64,000 bases of DNA. It comes from Moritella sp. Urea-trap-13 (lineage in GTDB: Bacteria > Pseudomonadota > Gammaproteobacteria > Enterobacterales > Moritellaceae). Location of the stretch: the NCBI RefSeq assembly GCF_002836355.1, contig NZ_PJCA01000040.1, positions 1 to 64,000 on the forward strand, written 5' to 3'. Made by a program: the position numbers and the translations under genes. The notes under the pieces are model-generated. The model ran no database searches. It was not told the DNA's origin and saw only the letters and a list, made by a program, of their open reading frames with translations. Below are positions 23,720 through 33,030 of the stretch, in pieces (the stretch's first letter is position 1; each line of letters starts with the position of its first letter).

Positions 23720-25324
23720 TTAAGTATTGACCTTGGTGACATCAACATAGAGACGTAGCGCTTGTCCTGGTTGAATATACTTCTGATTAGCCAATCCGTT
23801 CCAGCGTACAACATCCTTAACTTTTACGTTAAATTTATCGGCAATACGTGCAAGTGAATCACCTTGACGGACCTTGTAGGTAATATTACGCATAATGCCT
23901 TTATCGTTAGCACTGCCTTTTTTCTTACCTTGCCACACAACCAGCTTTTGATTGATCTTCAAAGCGTCTTTAGGCGCGATATTGTTCCATTTTGCTAGGC
24001 TCTTATAATTAACTTTGTAGGCACGTGAAATGTCCCATAAGTTATCACCTGACTGTACTTTATGGACAACTTTGAAACGACCTGCAGGTTTATCTTGGCG
24101 GCGGGTGATACGCGATGATTCACTAAATTTATAATAATCGAGATCTTTAGCGGCCATTGGGATCAATAACGCTTGGCCAATCTTGATCATGCTGCTATCT
24201 AGATTGTTTACCGAAGCAATGATCTTGCTAGAAGTATTATAGTTCTGGGCAATTTCACCTAGGCTATCGCCTGATTTAACTTTATAACGTACCCAGTTTA
24301 AGCGGCCTTTAGCATCTGTCTTTGCTAGTGCAGCTTCAAATTTTTCGACATTCTCATTCGGGATTAATAATGTATGTGGCCCATCAGGCGCTGTTGCCCA
24401 TTGGTTAAACCCTGGATTAAGACGCTGTAGTTCCGCCACGTCCATGCCTGCTAAGTCGGCAGCAAGCGCTAAATCAATTTGACTGTCTACGTCCACTTGC
24501 TGAATAGCGGGCTCGTTATCAATCACAGGTAGCGTCAGGTTATATTTTTCAGCATTTTGTAAAATATCCGCGAGTGCTAATAATTTCGGTACGTATGCTT
24601 CCGTTTCAGGTGGTAGCGATAACGACCAGAAGTCTGTTGCTAAACCGGCTTTTTTATTACGCTGAATAGAACGACCGACGCGACCTTGGCCAGAGTTATA
24701 CGAAGCCAGGGCCTGTAACCAGTCACCATCGAAACGACGGCTTAGGTATTCCATATAGGTTAGTGCTGCACTTGTTGATGCGAGTACGTCACGACGTCCA
24801 TCGTACCACCAGTTTTGCTCTAGGCCGTATTGTGTTGCTGTACCGGGCACAAACTGCCACATACCAGATGCACTGCCGTGTGAATAAGCAAATGGGTCGA
24901 AGGCACTTTCTACTACGGGCAGTAAGGCGAGCTCAAGTGGTAAGTTACGACGTTCAAGTTCTTCAACAATAAGATATAAAAATGGTTCGGCGCGTTGGGA
25001 TACGGTTTTTAAATGCTGCGGATGGTCTAAAAACCACTTACGGTGTTTGGCGATACGGGCATTATCCGGAATCGGAATGGTCATTTGCTCAGCAATGCGA
25101 ACCCAGACATTGTCAATTGGCTCGACGGTAACGTCTTCGGCTACAATGAGTTTGGCAATCTTTTCTTCTGTTGCAATATCTAAACCGCTATCTGCATTGC
25201 TGGCTTTTGGAGATGGGGCAACGACAGGTGTTAGAGTTGTTTGCACATCGTTACTGTGATCTTCAGGCGTCATTTGACACCCGGTCAGTAATATCAATAC
25301 CGGAATGGATAATTTAAATTTCAT
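23720..25324 (-). CDS. mltD: Membrane-bound lytic murein transglycosylase D
   Basis: A 534-residue lipoprotein (signal ending LILLTGC). The Slt-type catalytic domain holds LLPVVESAFDPFAYSHGSAS with the catalytic Glu, followed by GMWQFVPGTATQYGL, and YNSGQGRVGRSIQ. Three LysM repeats bind peptidoglycan at the C-terminus (around YKVKSGDSLGEIAQNYN, HKVQSGDNLWDISRAYK and YKVRQGDSLARIADKFN). It cleaves glycan strands, forming anhydromuropeptides. E. coli MltD has 452 residues with two LysM, so this copy carries one more. The adjacency to gloB is the same as in E. coli. The start could be two codons earlier. Confidence 0.95.
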   Translation of the reverse strand: MKFKLSIPVLILLTGCQMTPEDHSNDVQTTLTPVVAPSPKASNADSGLDIATEEKIAKLIVAEDVTVEPIDNVWVRIAEQMTIPIPDNARIAKHRKWFLDHPQHLKTVSQRAEPFLYLIVEELERRNLPLELALLPVVESAFDPFAYSHGSASGMWQFVPGTATQYGLEQNWWYDGRRDVLASTSAALTYMEYLSRRFDGDWLQALASYNSGQGRVGRSIQRNKKAGLATDFWSLSLPPETEAYVPKLLALADILQNAEKYNLTLPVIDNEPAIQQVDVDSQIDLALAADLAGMDVAELQRLNPGFNQWATAPDGPHTLLIPNENVEKFEAALAKTDAKGRLNWVRYKVKSGDSLGEIAQNYNTSSKIIASVNNLDSSMIKIGQALLIPMAAKDLDYYKFSESSRITRRQDKPAGRFKVVHKVQSGDNLWDISRAYKVNYKSLAKWNNIAPKDALKINQKLVVWQGKKKGSANDKGIMRNITYKVRQGDSLARIADKFNVKVKDVVRWNGLANQKYIQPGQALRLYVDVTKVNT

Positions 25325-25418
25325 ATACATCTTATATTAGTGAAAAACAGGGGTATGCTAATCGGCAATAACAGACAAAGCAAGTTTATCATTTATGCCG
25401 TTCAGCGATATATTTTCG

Positions 25419-26195
25419 TTAAAAATGGTCTTTCCAGGCTCTTAATGCTGTGAATACCGCTTGTTCGCTGGTCAGAATATCAAGCAGTTTATGTTCCATC
25501 GCCATACTGACCGTTGCTTCGTTAGAACGTAAGAAAACATTGATTTCCTTTTCGTTTTTAAGGCTGTTCGGCACCGTTGGCAATCCGCGTTGACGCAGTT
25601 TTGCGGTATGCTCAATGTGTTTTTTTAGCTCGTTGTTTTGTGGCTCTACGGCATAGCAAAACATTAAGTTTACTTGGGTATATTCGTGCGCTGGGTAGAC
25701 TAAAATATTTTCATCTAAAGCTTTAATACGCTGTAATGAAGCGAACAGCTCTGCTGCGCTGCCATCTAGGATTCGACCACAACCACCAGAAAATAACGTA
25801 TCACCAGAGAACAACATAGCTTGGTTATAATAAACGACATGCTCACGCTTGTGCCCTGGAGTCGCCATTACGGTCAATGCTAAACTATGCTCAAGTAAGC
25901 TTAACTGGCTATTTTCAGTGACCACTGTGACAGATGCTGCAACGTCGATAGCGATTGATGAATAGACTTGCACTGGATGCAACGTTGCTGCAAGAATGTC
26001 GCTAATACCATCGATATGATCATAGTGGTGATGGGTAATTAAAATCGCATCGAGAATTAAATGCTGCTGATGAATGACTTGTAGTACGGCTTCGGCTTGG
26101 CCGGGATCAACGATACAGCAGTGATTATTTTTAGTATTTTTGATCAACCAAACATAATTGTCGTTAAATGTTGGTATAGAAATGACTTCAAGCAT
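25419..26195 (-). CDS. gloB: Hydroxyacylglutathione hydrolase (glyoxalase II)
   Basis: A 258-residue metallo-beta-lactamase-fold enzyme. ITHHHYDHIDG is the H-x-H-x-D-H metal motif, TPGHKREHVVYY and LFSGDTLFSGGCGRI add the bridging ligands, and YPAHEYT the last His. The C-terminal substrate-binding part (LRQRGLPTVPNSLKNE) is the glyoxalase II form. It hydrolyses S-D-lactoylglutathione in methylglyoxal detoxification. AAGAGAG lies before the ATG. It is divergent from the methyltransferase, as gloB is from yafS in E. coli. Confidence 0.95.
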   Translation of the reverse strand: MLEVISIPTFNDNYVWLIKNTKNNHCCIVDPGQAEAVLQVIHQQHLILDAILITHHHYDHIDGISDILAATLHPVQVYSSIAIDVAASVTVVTENSQLSLLEHSLALTVMATPGHKREHVVYYNQAMLFSGDTLFSGGCGRILDGSAAELFASLQRIKALDENILVYPAHEYTQVNLMFCYAVEPQNNELKKHIEHTAKLRQRGLPTVPNSLKNEKEINVFLRSNEATVSMAMEHKLLDILTSEQAVFTALRAWKDHF

Positions 26196-26260
26196 TGCAT
26201 CGCTCTCTTTATGGGATTATCTTTAATTACATATAAAACAAAATTTTAGCGGATATTGTC

Positions 26261-27010
26261 GTGTTAATAAAACCTGCACATCATAAGCATGAGATAACAA
26301 CTCCCCATTCTTGGAGTGATTTGCCAATGGGGACGTGGCTGGCTAGCCAAATTCAGGCGCGTCTTGATGTCTGGTGTCCAAAAATATTTGGTTATCATCT
26401 ACTAAAATTAGGTTCGTTAAGTGGTGAGCTTAATTGTTTTGGCAGCAGTATACAACATCAGGTCACAGCAACGTCAGAGTTAGGTATGGGGGGGCTGTTT
26501 ATTGATCCTGCTCATCTGCCTTTTCAGGAAAACTGCATTGATGCTTGTATCTTGACACAAGCATTGGATTTTTCTGCTGACCCTCACCAAATATTACGCG
26601 AAGTAGAGCGGGTATTAACCGCTGATGGTTACCTGATCTTAAGCGGTTATAATCCGTTGTCACTGTGTGGTTTAGTGAAGTTATTTGGGCTCAAGCGTAA
26701 TCATCCGCCTTGGTCTGGCAGAATGTTTACTCCCGCGCGGATTAAAGATTGGCTCGAGTTGCTGGGCTTTGAAGTTATTCAAGATGACCGTTTTGGCTTC
26801 ACCTCTTTTCTTGGTAAAAAGCCATTAACATGGTGGTCGGAGAGCCTCGGTCAAATGCATTTCCCTTCTTTTTCATCAGTCTACTTTATTGTTGCCCGCA
26901 AACGTCGATCACCGATATCACCGATTAAAAATTGGTGGCAAGTTAGCCATGCTAAACGTCGTTTTATACCCACCGGTGCTACCCAAAAGTTGCCGCATAA
27001 GTCTTCTTAG
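26261..27010 (+). CDS. SAM-dependent methyltransferase, YafS-like
   Basis: A 249-residue class I methyltransferase with a GTG start. DPAHLPFQENCIDACILTQA holds the post-motif acid region, and VLTADGYLILSGYNPLSLCG the fourth and fifth strands. The C-terminal half (RMFTPARIKDWLELLGFEVI) is the domain seen in YafS relatives. The substrate is unknown. Its place, divergent from gloB and before dnaQ, equals that of E. coli yafS, which supports orthology. The classical G-x-G-x-G loop is weak. Confidence 0.87.
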   Translation: MLIKPAHHKHEITTPHSWSDLPMGTWLASQIQARLDVWCPKIFGYHLLKLGSLSGELNCFGSSIQHQVTATSELGMGGLFIDPAHLPFQENCIDACILTQALDFSADPHQILREVERVLTADGYLILSGYNPLSLCGLVKLFGLKRNHPPWSGRMFTPARIKDWLELLGFEVIQDDRFGFTSFLGKKPLTWWSESLGQMHFPSFSSVYFIVARKRRSPISPIKNWWQVSHAKRRFIPTGATQKLPHKSS

Positions 27011-27101
27011 TTTTACTTGTTTTGATTTACCTGTGTAATCAGGTGAATCAAAGGCTAATTCATATTAGAATAGCGACAGTTTAATTGAAGTGGTGAAATT
27101 T

Positions 27102-27839
27102 ATGTCGTTGGACAATGTAGAGTTAATGCAGGGCGCTGGGCGTATAATCGTTTTTGATACCGAAACAACCGGTATGAATGACGGTGCGGGTGGTATCCAT
27201 GTCGGTCACAGAGTGATTGAAATAGGGTGTATTGAATTAATCAATCGCCGCCCAACTGGTCGCACTTATCATGTTTATATCAAACCAGATCGTTTAGTCG
27301 ATCCCGAAGCGATCGCGGTCCATGGTATTACCGATGCATTTTTGCAAGATAAGCCGAGCTTCTCAAGCATTGCGGATGAGTTTATTGCCTTTATTAATGG
27401 TGCTGAGCTAGTCGCACACAACGCCTCGTTTGATACTAGCTTTATTGATCATGAATTTAGGTTGTTAAATAAAGGCCTGCCAGAAACTAAAGAAATTTGT
27501 AAGATTACCGATACATTAGCTATCGCTAAGAAACTTTTTCCGGGTAAGCGGAATAACTTAGACGCACTTTGTAATCGTTATGGTATTGATAACACCCATC
27601 GTACCCTGCATGGGGCCTTACTGGATGCGGAGATCTTGGCTGACGTTTATCTGTTTATGACAGGTGGCCAAACTAAACTGAATTTATCGCAAGATAGCGC
27701 GAATGCACAAGGTAGCGGTGTTCGCCGAGTTGCAGCAAGCCGTGCACCATTGAAAGTTGTGCAAGCAACAGATGATGAATTGAAAGCACATGATGAACGA
27801 CTCGGCATCGTCGGTAATGCGTTGTGGCAAGTACACTAA
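27102..27839 (+). CDS. dnaQ: DNA polymerase III epsilon subunit (proofreading exonuclease)
   Basis: A 245-residue DEDDh exonuclease. Exo I is VFDTETTGM, Exo II is LVAHNASFDTSFIDHEF, and Exo III is HGALLDAEILADVY with the His. The C-terminal tail binds the alpha subunit. It proofreads the replicative polymerase. I choose the ATG at 27102 with GGTGA five bases before it; GTG codons at 27090 and 27093 are alternatives. In E. coli, rnhA lies divergently beside dnaQ; here it is absent, and the next gene follows after 13 bases. Confidence 0.95.
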   Translation: MSLDNVELMQGAGRIIVFDTETTGMNDGAGGIHVGHRVIEIGCIELINRRPTGRTYHVYIKPDRLVDPEAIAVHGITDAFLQDKPSFSSIADEFIAFINGAELVAHNASFDTSFIDHEFRLLNKGLPETKEICKITDTLAIAKKLFPGKRNNLDALCNRYGIDNTHRTLHGALLDAEILADVYLFMTGGQTKLNLSQDSANAQGSGVRRVAASRAPLKVVQATDDELKAHDERLGIVGNALWQVH

Positions 27840-27852
27840 GATAAGGAAAAGC

Positions 27853-29175
27853 ATGCGTAATATTTGGTTGTTACTGGCACTTATTGGTGCTGTTAGCATC
27901 AGTACCTTCACGTCAGCTAAAAGTGTTTATCAAACAAGTGATATTACCTTGTTAGATAATCGCTTTCGAGTTGATCATGGCATTGATAAAATTACTTTTA
28001 TTATTGCGCGTGAACGTTTTTCTAAAGCGGTTATTTTAGTGCGTCCGGATGGCAGCAAAGTTTACATTTGGGATAAGTCCGACCGTGTTCACTGGATTGA
28101 AGGTGAAGAAAACGACATCATCACCATTGACCAGCCGATGGCTGGGCCTTGGCAAGCCATTGGTAAAATACAAGGCAATAACCGTATTCAATTATTGTCT
28201 GACGTAAAGCTGCAAGTGAATCGATTACCAATACAATTATACAGTGGCGAGCGTTTGAAAGTCAGCGGTGAGTTATTGCATCTAGAAGAGCGCTTAAATG
28301 AATCCTATTTACGCGATGCTGAATTGATTATGACCGCGTATGGTTATAACCGCACTGAAGATGAAAACTTTAACTTTACCTCTCAAGAACTCGCCAGATT
28401 TAATGATAAGGGCGTATTTTATGATGAACTACCTGAAGATGGTCTGTTCACCGCATTTTTACAACTGGATTTAGACACCGGTAAATATAAATTTGAAGTG
28501 GCGGTAAAAAATCACGCGTTTACCCGCAGTTTTAACCAAGACGTTATCCTCTTCCCTAAACCGATCAAGACACAGATGCTGTCGTTGCTGGAGGGTGAAG
28601 ACCCACAGTTAAAACTGACTTACGATATAGCAGAATTAAAACCCGAGAGTATTGTGATTAAAGGGCGTTTATTAGCCGTTAATAGCGGTGAAAGTAGCGA
28701 CTTTATCATTTATGGTGAAGCTGACATGGCAGAGCAAATTCATACCTTCCAGCGACCTGATGAGACCGGTAATTATTCGATTGATTTGATGTTATTTGCG
28801 ACCACCAAAGCGGGACGTGAAATAATAATGAAACTACCGGCAGAAGCCTTCGTGATACCAAAGCCAATTTTTATTGATAGTGCATTGATTCCCGCGGCAA
28901 CTGTTTCTCAAGCAGAGACGACTGAAACCAGCATGACGCTATTAGAGGATACCGAGAGTGACTGGAATTTAGTATTATGGGTTGTTGGTAGCTTACTGGC
29001 GTTACTGGTTTTAGCGGTGACGGCATTGTTTACTATTAAATTTTGGCAAAAACGTAAATTTGAAAAAGTAATATCAAATCAAATGGACGGTGAAATCACT
29101 GCTCCGATGCCATTAGGCCGCGGTGATGAGCTAAATAAGATGACAAATTTAGACCTTAATTCATTAGATAAATAG
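27853..29175 (+). CDS. Conserved exported/inner-membrane protein (TIGR03503-like)
   Basis: A 440-residue protein with a signal peptide (MRNIWLLLALIGAVSISTFTSA) and a single membrane segment near the end (LVLWVVGSLLALLVLAVTAL). The large middle is periplasmic and beta-rich, with a VRPDGSKVYIWDKSDRVHW stretch. I recall the family as TIGR03503, found in marine gammaproteobacteria with no known function; this is memory and not a search. AAGGA precedes the ATG at 27853, 13 bases past the dnaQ stop, so it is probably co-transcribed with dnaQ. Confidence 0.78.
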   Translation: MRNIWLLLALIGAVSISTFTSAKSVYQTSDITLLDNRFRVDHGIDKITFIIARERFSKAVILVRPDGSKVYIWDKSDRVHWIEGEENDIITIDQPMAGPWQAIGKIQGNNRIQLLSDVKLQVNRLPIQLYSGERLKVSGELLHLEERLNESYLRDAELIMTAYGYNRTEDENFNFTSQELARFNDKGVFYDELPEDGLFTAFLQLDLDTGKYKFEVAVKNHAFTRSFNQDVILFPKPIKTQMLSLLEGEDPQLKLTYDIAELKPESIVIKGRLLAVNSGESSDFIIYGEADMAEQIHTFQRPDETGNYSIDLMLFATTKAGREIIMKLPAEAFVIPKPIFIDSALIPAATVSQAETTETSMTLLEDTESDWNLVLWVVGSLLALLVLAVTALFTIKFWQKRKFEKVISNQMDGEITAPMPLGRGDELNKMTNLDLNSLDK

Positions 29176-29307
29176 TTTGATATTTAAACAATTAACTTAT
29201 GCATGGTGTTTGTGCTGGATAGGGCTCGCATTACGCATTATTTAATTACAGTTTTGCGATTAACACTTGTTTAAAAATTGTAATGCAATTAAAGTCGATG
29301 TTAATTG

Positions 29308-29359
29308 AGATAACCTTTATTTTTAAAGGTTATCTGGCTGGCTCTCAGATTCGAGAGTC
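29308..29359 (+). other. Two tandem hairpins in the ndk leader
   Basis: AGATAACCTTT and AAAGGTTATCT form a perfect 11-pair stem at 29308-29335. GGCTCTC and GAGAGTC form a second at 29340-29359. They end 40 bases before the ndk ATG. Neither has a T-run, so this is a structured leader more than a terminator. Confidence 0.5.
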
Positions 29360-29399
29360 AGATTTAAATAGTCAACTTCTCAAATTAAGGTTAAAAATT

Positions 29400-29825
29400 A
29401 TGGCGATTCAACGCACTTTTTCTATTGTTAAGCCTGATGCAGTAAGAAAAAATTTAATTGGTGCTATTTACTCTCGTATGGAAGCTAGTGGTTTAAGTAT
29501 TGTTGCAGCAAAGATGCTTTATCTTACTCGTGAACAGGCTGAAGGTTTTTATGCTGAACACGAAGGTAAAGTATTCTTCGAATCTTTGATGGAATTCATG
29601 ACTTCTGGTCCAATAATGGTGCAAGTATTAGAAGGTGAAAATGCAATCACGTTCTACCGTGAATTAATGGGTGCTACTAACCCAGAAAATGCCGCGGCGG
29701 GTACGTTACGTTGTGATTATGCTGAGAGCATGCGCTTTAATGCCGTACACGGTTCTGATAGTGAAGAATCTGCTGCACGTGAAATAGCTTACTTCTTTAC
29801 TGAAAACGAAGTATGCCCGCGCTAA
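29400..29825 (+). CDS. ndk: Nucleoside-diphosphate kinase
   Basis: A 141-residue protein, against 143 in E. coli. [20 protein letters not shown] is the N-terminal signature and [20 protein letters not shown] holds the phosphorylated active-site His. It balances NTP pools by transferring phosphate between nucleotides. The start gives MAIQRTFS with AAGG upstream. An in-frame extension to 29283 would read through the two leader hairpins and is rejected. No terminator is seen after it. Confidence 0.97.
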   Translation: MAIQRTFSIVKPDAVRKNLIGAIYSRMEASGLSIVAAKMLYLTREQAEGFYAEHEGKVFFESLMEFMTSGPIMVQVLEGENAITFYRELMGATNPENAAAGTLRCDYAESMRFNAVHGSDSEESAAREIAYFFTENEVCPR

Positions 29826-30193
29826 TTAATTAGTGTAACGGGTCGTAAAGCAGTTGCGTAGTGATGTGCGATTGATTTACTGCCCGGTTTATGACTCTAG
29901 CTGCACTTACCCACACCTTTCACATTATCCTCATATTCTTTTTATAGCTGATATTCAGCCTTAATTATTTGTTATCTATTCCGATTCTTTGCTATTTAAA
30001 ATAACAGAGAATAAATTATTTTGTTTAATTCGGCCAATGCGCTAGCGTCTAGGCGTTAAACTTTGTACAATCCCGCGCCCTGAAACCTCAATTTTAGCAT
30101 CGTCTTTTTTATCCAACTATTCTTAAAATATTGTTTAAAATTGAGTCTTAAATTGTTTCAAACCGAATAAAATACATTATAGAGGCTCACTTC
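29826..30193. other. ndk-rlmN intergenic region
   Basis: A 368-base AT-rich stretch. TACAAT followed by CCCGCGCCC near 30065-30082 looks like a -10 element with the GC-rich discriminator seen at other promoters here, and may drive the rlmN operon. I see no ORF, RNA gene or convincing terminator. Confidence 0.45.
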
Positions 30194-31309
30194 ATGAGTA
30201 ATAAAAAAATTAATCTATTAGACTTAGATCGCAAAGCTATGCGCCAATATTTTGCTGACATTGGTGAAAAACCATTCCGTGCCGATCAAGTGATGAAATG
30301 GATCTATCATGAAGGCTGTGATGACATTAATGAAATGACTAACTTGAATAAAAAATTACGTGAGAAATTATTACGTGAAACGGTTATTCAAGCACCTGAA
30401 ATCAGCCAAGAGCAGCGCAGTGAAGATGGTACGATCAAGTGGGCATTAAAAGTTGATGGTCAAGAATATGAAACTGTTTATATTCCTGATGGTGACCGTG
30501 CAACACTTTGTGTATCGTCACAAGTAGGTTGTGCACTAGAATGTACATTCTGCTCGACTGCACAGCAAGGTTTTAACCGGAACCTACGTGTATCAGAAAT
30601 TATTGGTCAAGTATGGCGTGCAACGCAAGTTATCGGCTTTAATAATAAGAAACGTGCAATCACTAACGTGGTAATGATGGGTATGGGTGAACCACTACTT
30701 AACATGACAAACTTAGTGCCAGCATTAAACTTGATGTTAGATGATTATGGTTTTGGTCTATCAAAACGTCGTGTAACAGTATCTACGTCTGGTGTTGTAC
30801 CTGCGCTAGATAAATTAGGTGACTTAATCGATGTTGCATTAGCTGTATCATTACACGCGCCAAATGATGAACTACGTGACGAACTTGTACCAATCAATAA
30901 AAAGTACAATATTGAAACGTTATTAGCCTCTGTTAAGAGCTACATCAGTAAATCAAATGCTAACCGTCAGAAAGTAACCATTGAGTATGTATTACTTGAT
31001 CATGTTAATGATTCGACTGACCAAGCACACGAATTAGCGGCATTATTAAAAGATACGCCGTGTAAAATTAACTTGATCCCATTCAATCCATTCCCGGGTA
31101 GTGGTTATGGTAAACCAAGTAATAGCCGTATCGATCGCTTTAATAAAGTGTTGATGACTTATCCAAATACCGTGACGATTCGTAAAACACGTGGTGACGA
31201 TATTGATGCCGCTTGTGGTCAATTAGCGGGTGATGTAATCGACAGAACGAAGAGAACATTAAAAAAACGGATGCAAGGTGAAGAGATTTCAGTCAAAATG
31301 AGCGACTGA
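30194..31309 (+). CDS. rlmN: 23S rRNA/tRNA adenine-C2 methyltransferase
   Basis: A 371-residue radical SAM enzyme. The cluster motif C113-x3-C117-x2-C120 lies in [16 protein letters not shown], with MGMGEPLLN after it and the second catalytic cysteine in [12 protein letters not shown] near the C-terminus. It methylates A2503 of 23S rRNA and A37 of some tRNAs. GAGG precedes the ATG. It opens the conserved rlmN-pilW-rodZ-ispG-hisS-yfgM-bamB-der block and depends on iron-sulfur supply by the isc system found further on. Confidence 0.97.
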   Translation: MSNKKINLLDLDRKAMRQYFADIGEKPFRADQVMKWIYHEGCDDINEMTNLNKKLREKLLRETVIQAPEISQEQRSEDGTIKWALKVDGQEYETVYIPDGDRATLCVSSQVGCALECTFCSTAQQGFNRNLRVSEIIGQVWRATQVIGFNNKKRAITNVVMMGMGEPLLNMTNLVPALNLMLDDYGFGLSKRRVTVSTSGVVPALDKLGDLIDVALAVSLHAPNDELRDELVPINKKYNIETLLASVKSYISKSNANRQKVTIEYVLLDHVNDSTDQAHELAALLKDTPCKINLIPFNPFPGSGYGKPSNSRIDRFNKVLMTYPNTVTIRKTRGDDIDAACGQLAGDVIDRTKRTLKKRMQGEEISVKMSD

Positions 31310-31334
31310 TACTTTTGACTAGATGGATTTAGGC

Positions 31335-32105
31335 ATGAAACGCTACGCTGTAGTAGGATTGATGGTAGTGGCGCTGGCTGGGTGTAGCTCACAGAGTTAC
31401 ATTGAAACCAGCGCAGGTTTAAGTGAAAATTCGGTCGATAAGTCTTCAGCGGCCCGCAGCCGTTTAACCCTAGCGTTAAAGTATATTGAAATTGAAAACT
31501 ATCAAGAAGCGAAAATAAATCTTGATAGAGCAGTTAGTTATACACCTGACAATGTGGATATTTATTTAGCTTATGCCTATTACTATCAGAAGGTACAAGA
31601 GCATCAACAAGCCGAGAAAGCTTATTTGTATGCGCTCGACCTTGCTCCAGATAATGGTAATATTCACAATAATTTTGGTGTGTTCTTATGTGGCGTTGCG
31701 CGATACGATGAAGCTGAAACTGAGTTTTTAGCGGCGATCGCGTCACCGAGTTATAATCAACTTGCCAATAGTTATGAAAATGCGGGTCGATGCGCGCTTG
31801 AAAACGGCAATAGCTCGCAAGCACTCAGCTATTTACAATCATCTCTCGCGTATGCACCGCAAAATTTAGACGTACGATTATCTATTGCTGAGTTAAACTA
31901 TACATTGGCCGATTTCGCAGTGGCCAAACAACAATTAACTAAATATGAATCAGTCAGTAAGGTAACCGCACGCAGTCTTTGGTTGGGTTTTAAAATTGCC
32001 GACAAACAACAAGAATCGGCGGTTGCCGAAGTATATAGTCGCCAATTATTAGCTCAATTTCCCTTAGCGTTCCAAACACAAAAATATATTAAAAATGACT
32101 ATTGA
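31335..32105 (+). CDS. pilW: Type IV pilus biogenesis/stability lipoprotein PilW (PilF)
   Basis: A 256-residue lipoprotein (MKRYAVVGLMVVALAGCSSQ) made largely of TPR helices, e.g. NVDIYLAYAYYYQKVQEHQQ and NGNIHNNFGVFLCGVARYDE. PilW is the outer-membrane pilotin that helps assemble the PilQ secretin. The start at 31335 gives the lipoprotein signal; an ATG four codons earlier is possible. Its last 11 bases overlap the rodZ start, suggesting translational coupling. The rlmN-pilW-rodZ order is conserved in gammaproteobacteria. Confidence 0.92.
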   Translation: MKRYAVVGLMVVALAGCSSQSYIETSAGLSENSVDKSSAARSRLTLALKYIEIENYQEAKINLDRAVSYTPDNVDIYLAYAYYYQKVQEHQQAEKAYLYALDLAPDNGNIHNNFGVFLCGVARYDEAETEFLAAIASPSYNQLANSYENAGRCALENGNSSQALSYLQSSLAYAPQNLDVRLSIAELNYTLADFAVAKQQLTKYESVSKVTARSLWLGFKIADKQQESAVAEVYSRQLLAQFPLAFQTQKYIKNDY

Positions 32106-33015
32106 TTTAGAAACCTTAAAAAATCCCGATAAAACTGCTGCATTGCAGGATAATATCGACGTGGTGACCGCAGGCCAAATATTGCAAGATGCTCGCATTG
32201 CATCAGGTATCAGTGTGCAAGAGGTCAGTAATAATATTCACCTTAAGCTCTCAGTTATTAACAATATTGAACAAAGTGTTTGTGACAAGCATATCTCACC
32301 TACATTCATGCGTGGCTACATTCGTTGCTATGCCCGCTATCTTAAAATATCCGAAGACGAAGTGATTGCTGCTTATGATTGCCAAAATGTGCTGTGCGAG
32401 CAACAAGCTGAATTACAAAGTTTTTCTCGTCGAACTAAATTAGAAGCGCACGATAACCGTTTAATGCTGGTCAGTTACGGTATTATTGGTTTTATGCTGG
32501 TGGTATTTTTAATTTGGGGATTACGTGGCGATGACGTTGATGTTGTCGTGCCAGAGCCTATCGCAACACAAGTCGCCGTCGCGCCTGACGCTGTTATGAC
32601 AAGTGAAGAACCAACCCCTAAACTTGTTACCCCTGAGCAAGTTGTTATCGAGCCAACCTCGGTAACGGAAACGCTTGCTGTAAAGCCAGAACAACCGCTT
32701 GTGGTAAAACCAGTTGCAGTGGCTAGTCCCGTTATTACGAATACCGTGAATAATAAACCTGCTATTGTTGCTCAGTCATTGGTACTGAAATTCGCGGGTG
32801 ATTGCTGGGTACAAGTTAAAGATAGCAACGGCAAAACATTATCGACAGGTGTTAGAAAAGCCGGTCAGACAATTGAATTACAAGGTTTAGCACCACTATC
32901 CATCAAACTCGGTGCACCAGAGCAAGTAACAATGAGTTATGCCGGTGAGCCCGTGGATTTATCAACCTTTAAACAAGGTCGTCTGGCTAAATTTAAATTA
33001 CCTTTTGAAGCTTAA
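32095..33015 (+). CDS. rodZ: Cytoskeletal protein RodZ
   Basis: A 306-residue bitopic protein. Residues 25-90 form an XRE-type helix-turn-helix (GQILQDARIASGISVQEVSN) that binds MreB. One membrane segment follows (LMLVSYGIIGFMLVVFLIWG, about 122-141), then a Pro/Val-rich periplasmic linker and a C-terminal domain (FAGDCWVQVKDSNGKTLSTG). It links MreB to the cell-wall elongation machine. It overlaps pilW and has no clear ribosome-binding site, so coupling to pilW translation is likely. Confidence 0.95.
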   Translation: MTIDLETLKNPDKTAALQDNIDVVTAGQILQDARIASGISVQEVSNNIHLKLSVINNIEQSVCDKHISPTFMRGYIRCYARYLKISEDEVIAAYDCQNVLCEQQAELQSFSRRTKLEAHDNRLMLVSYGIIGFMLVVFLIWGLRGDDVDVVVPEPIATQVAVAPDAVMTSEEPTPKLVTPEQVVIEPTSVTETLAVKPEQPLVVKPVAVASPVITNTVNNKPAIVAQSLVLKFAGDCWVQVKDSNGKTLSTGVRKAGQTIELQGLAPLSIKLGAPEQVTMSYAGEPVDLSTFKQGRLAKFKLPFEA

Positions 33016-33030
33016 TAACGAGTTATAAAT

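Noticed and set aside
29283-29399. In-frame N-terminal extension of ndk
   Set aside because: It would cover both leader hairpins, lacks a ribosome-binding site, and adds 39 residues absent from Ndk proteins; the start at 29400 gives the usual length.
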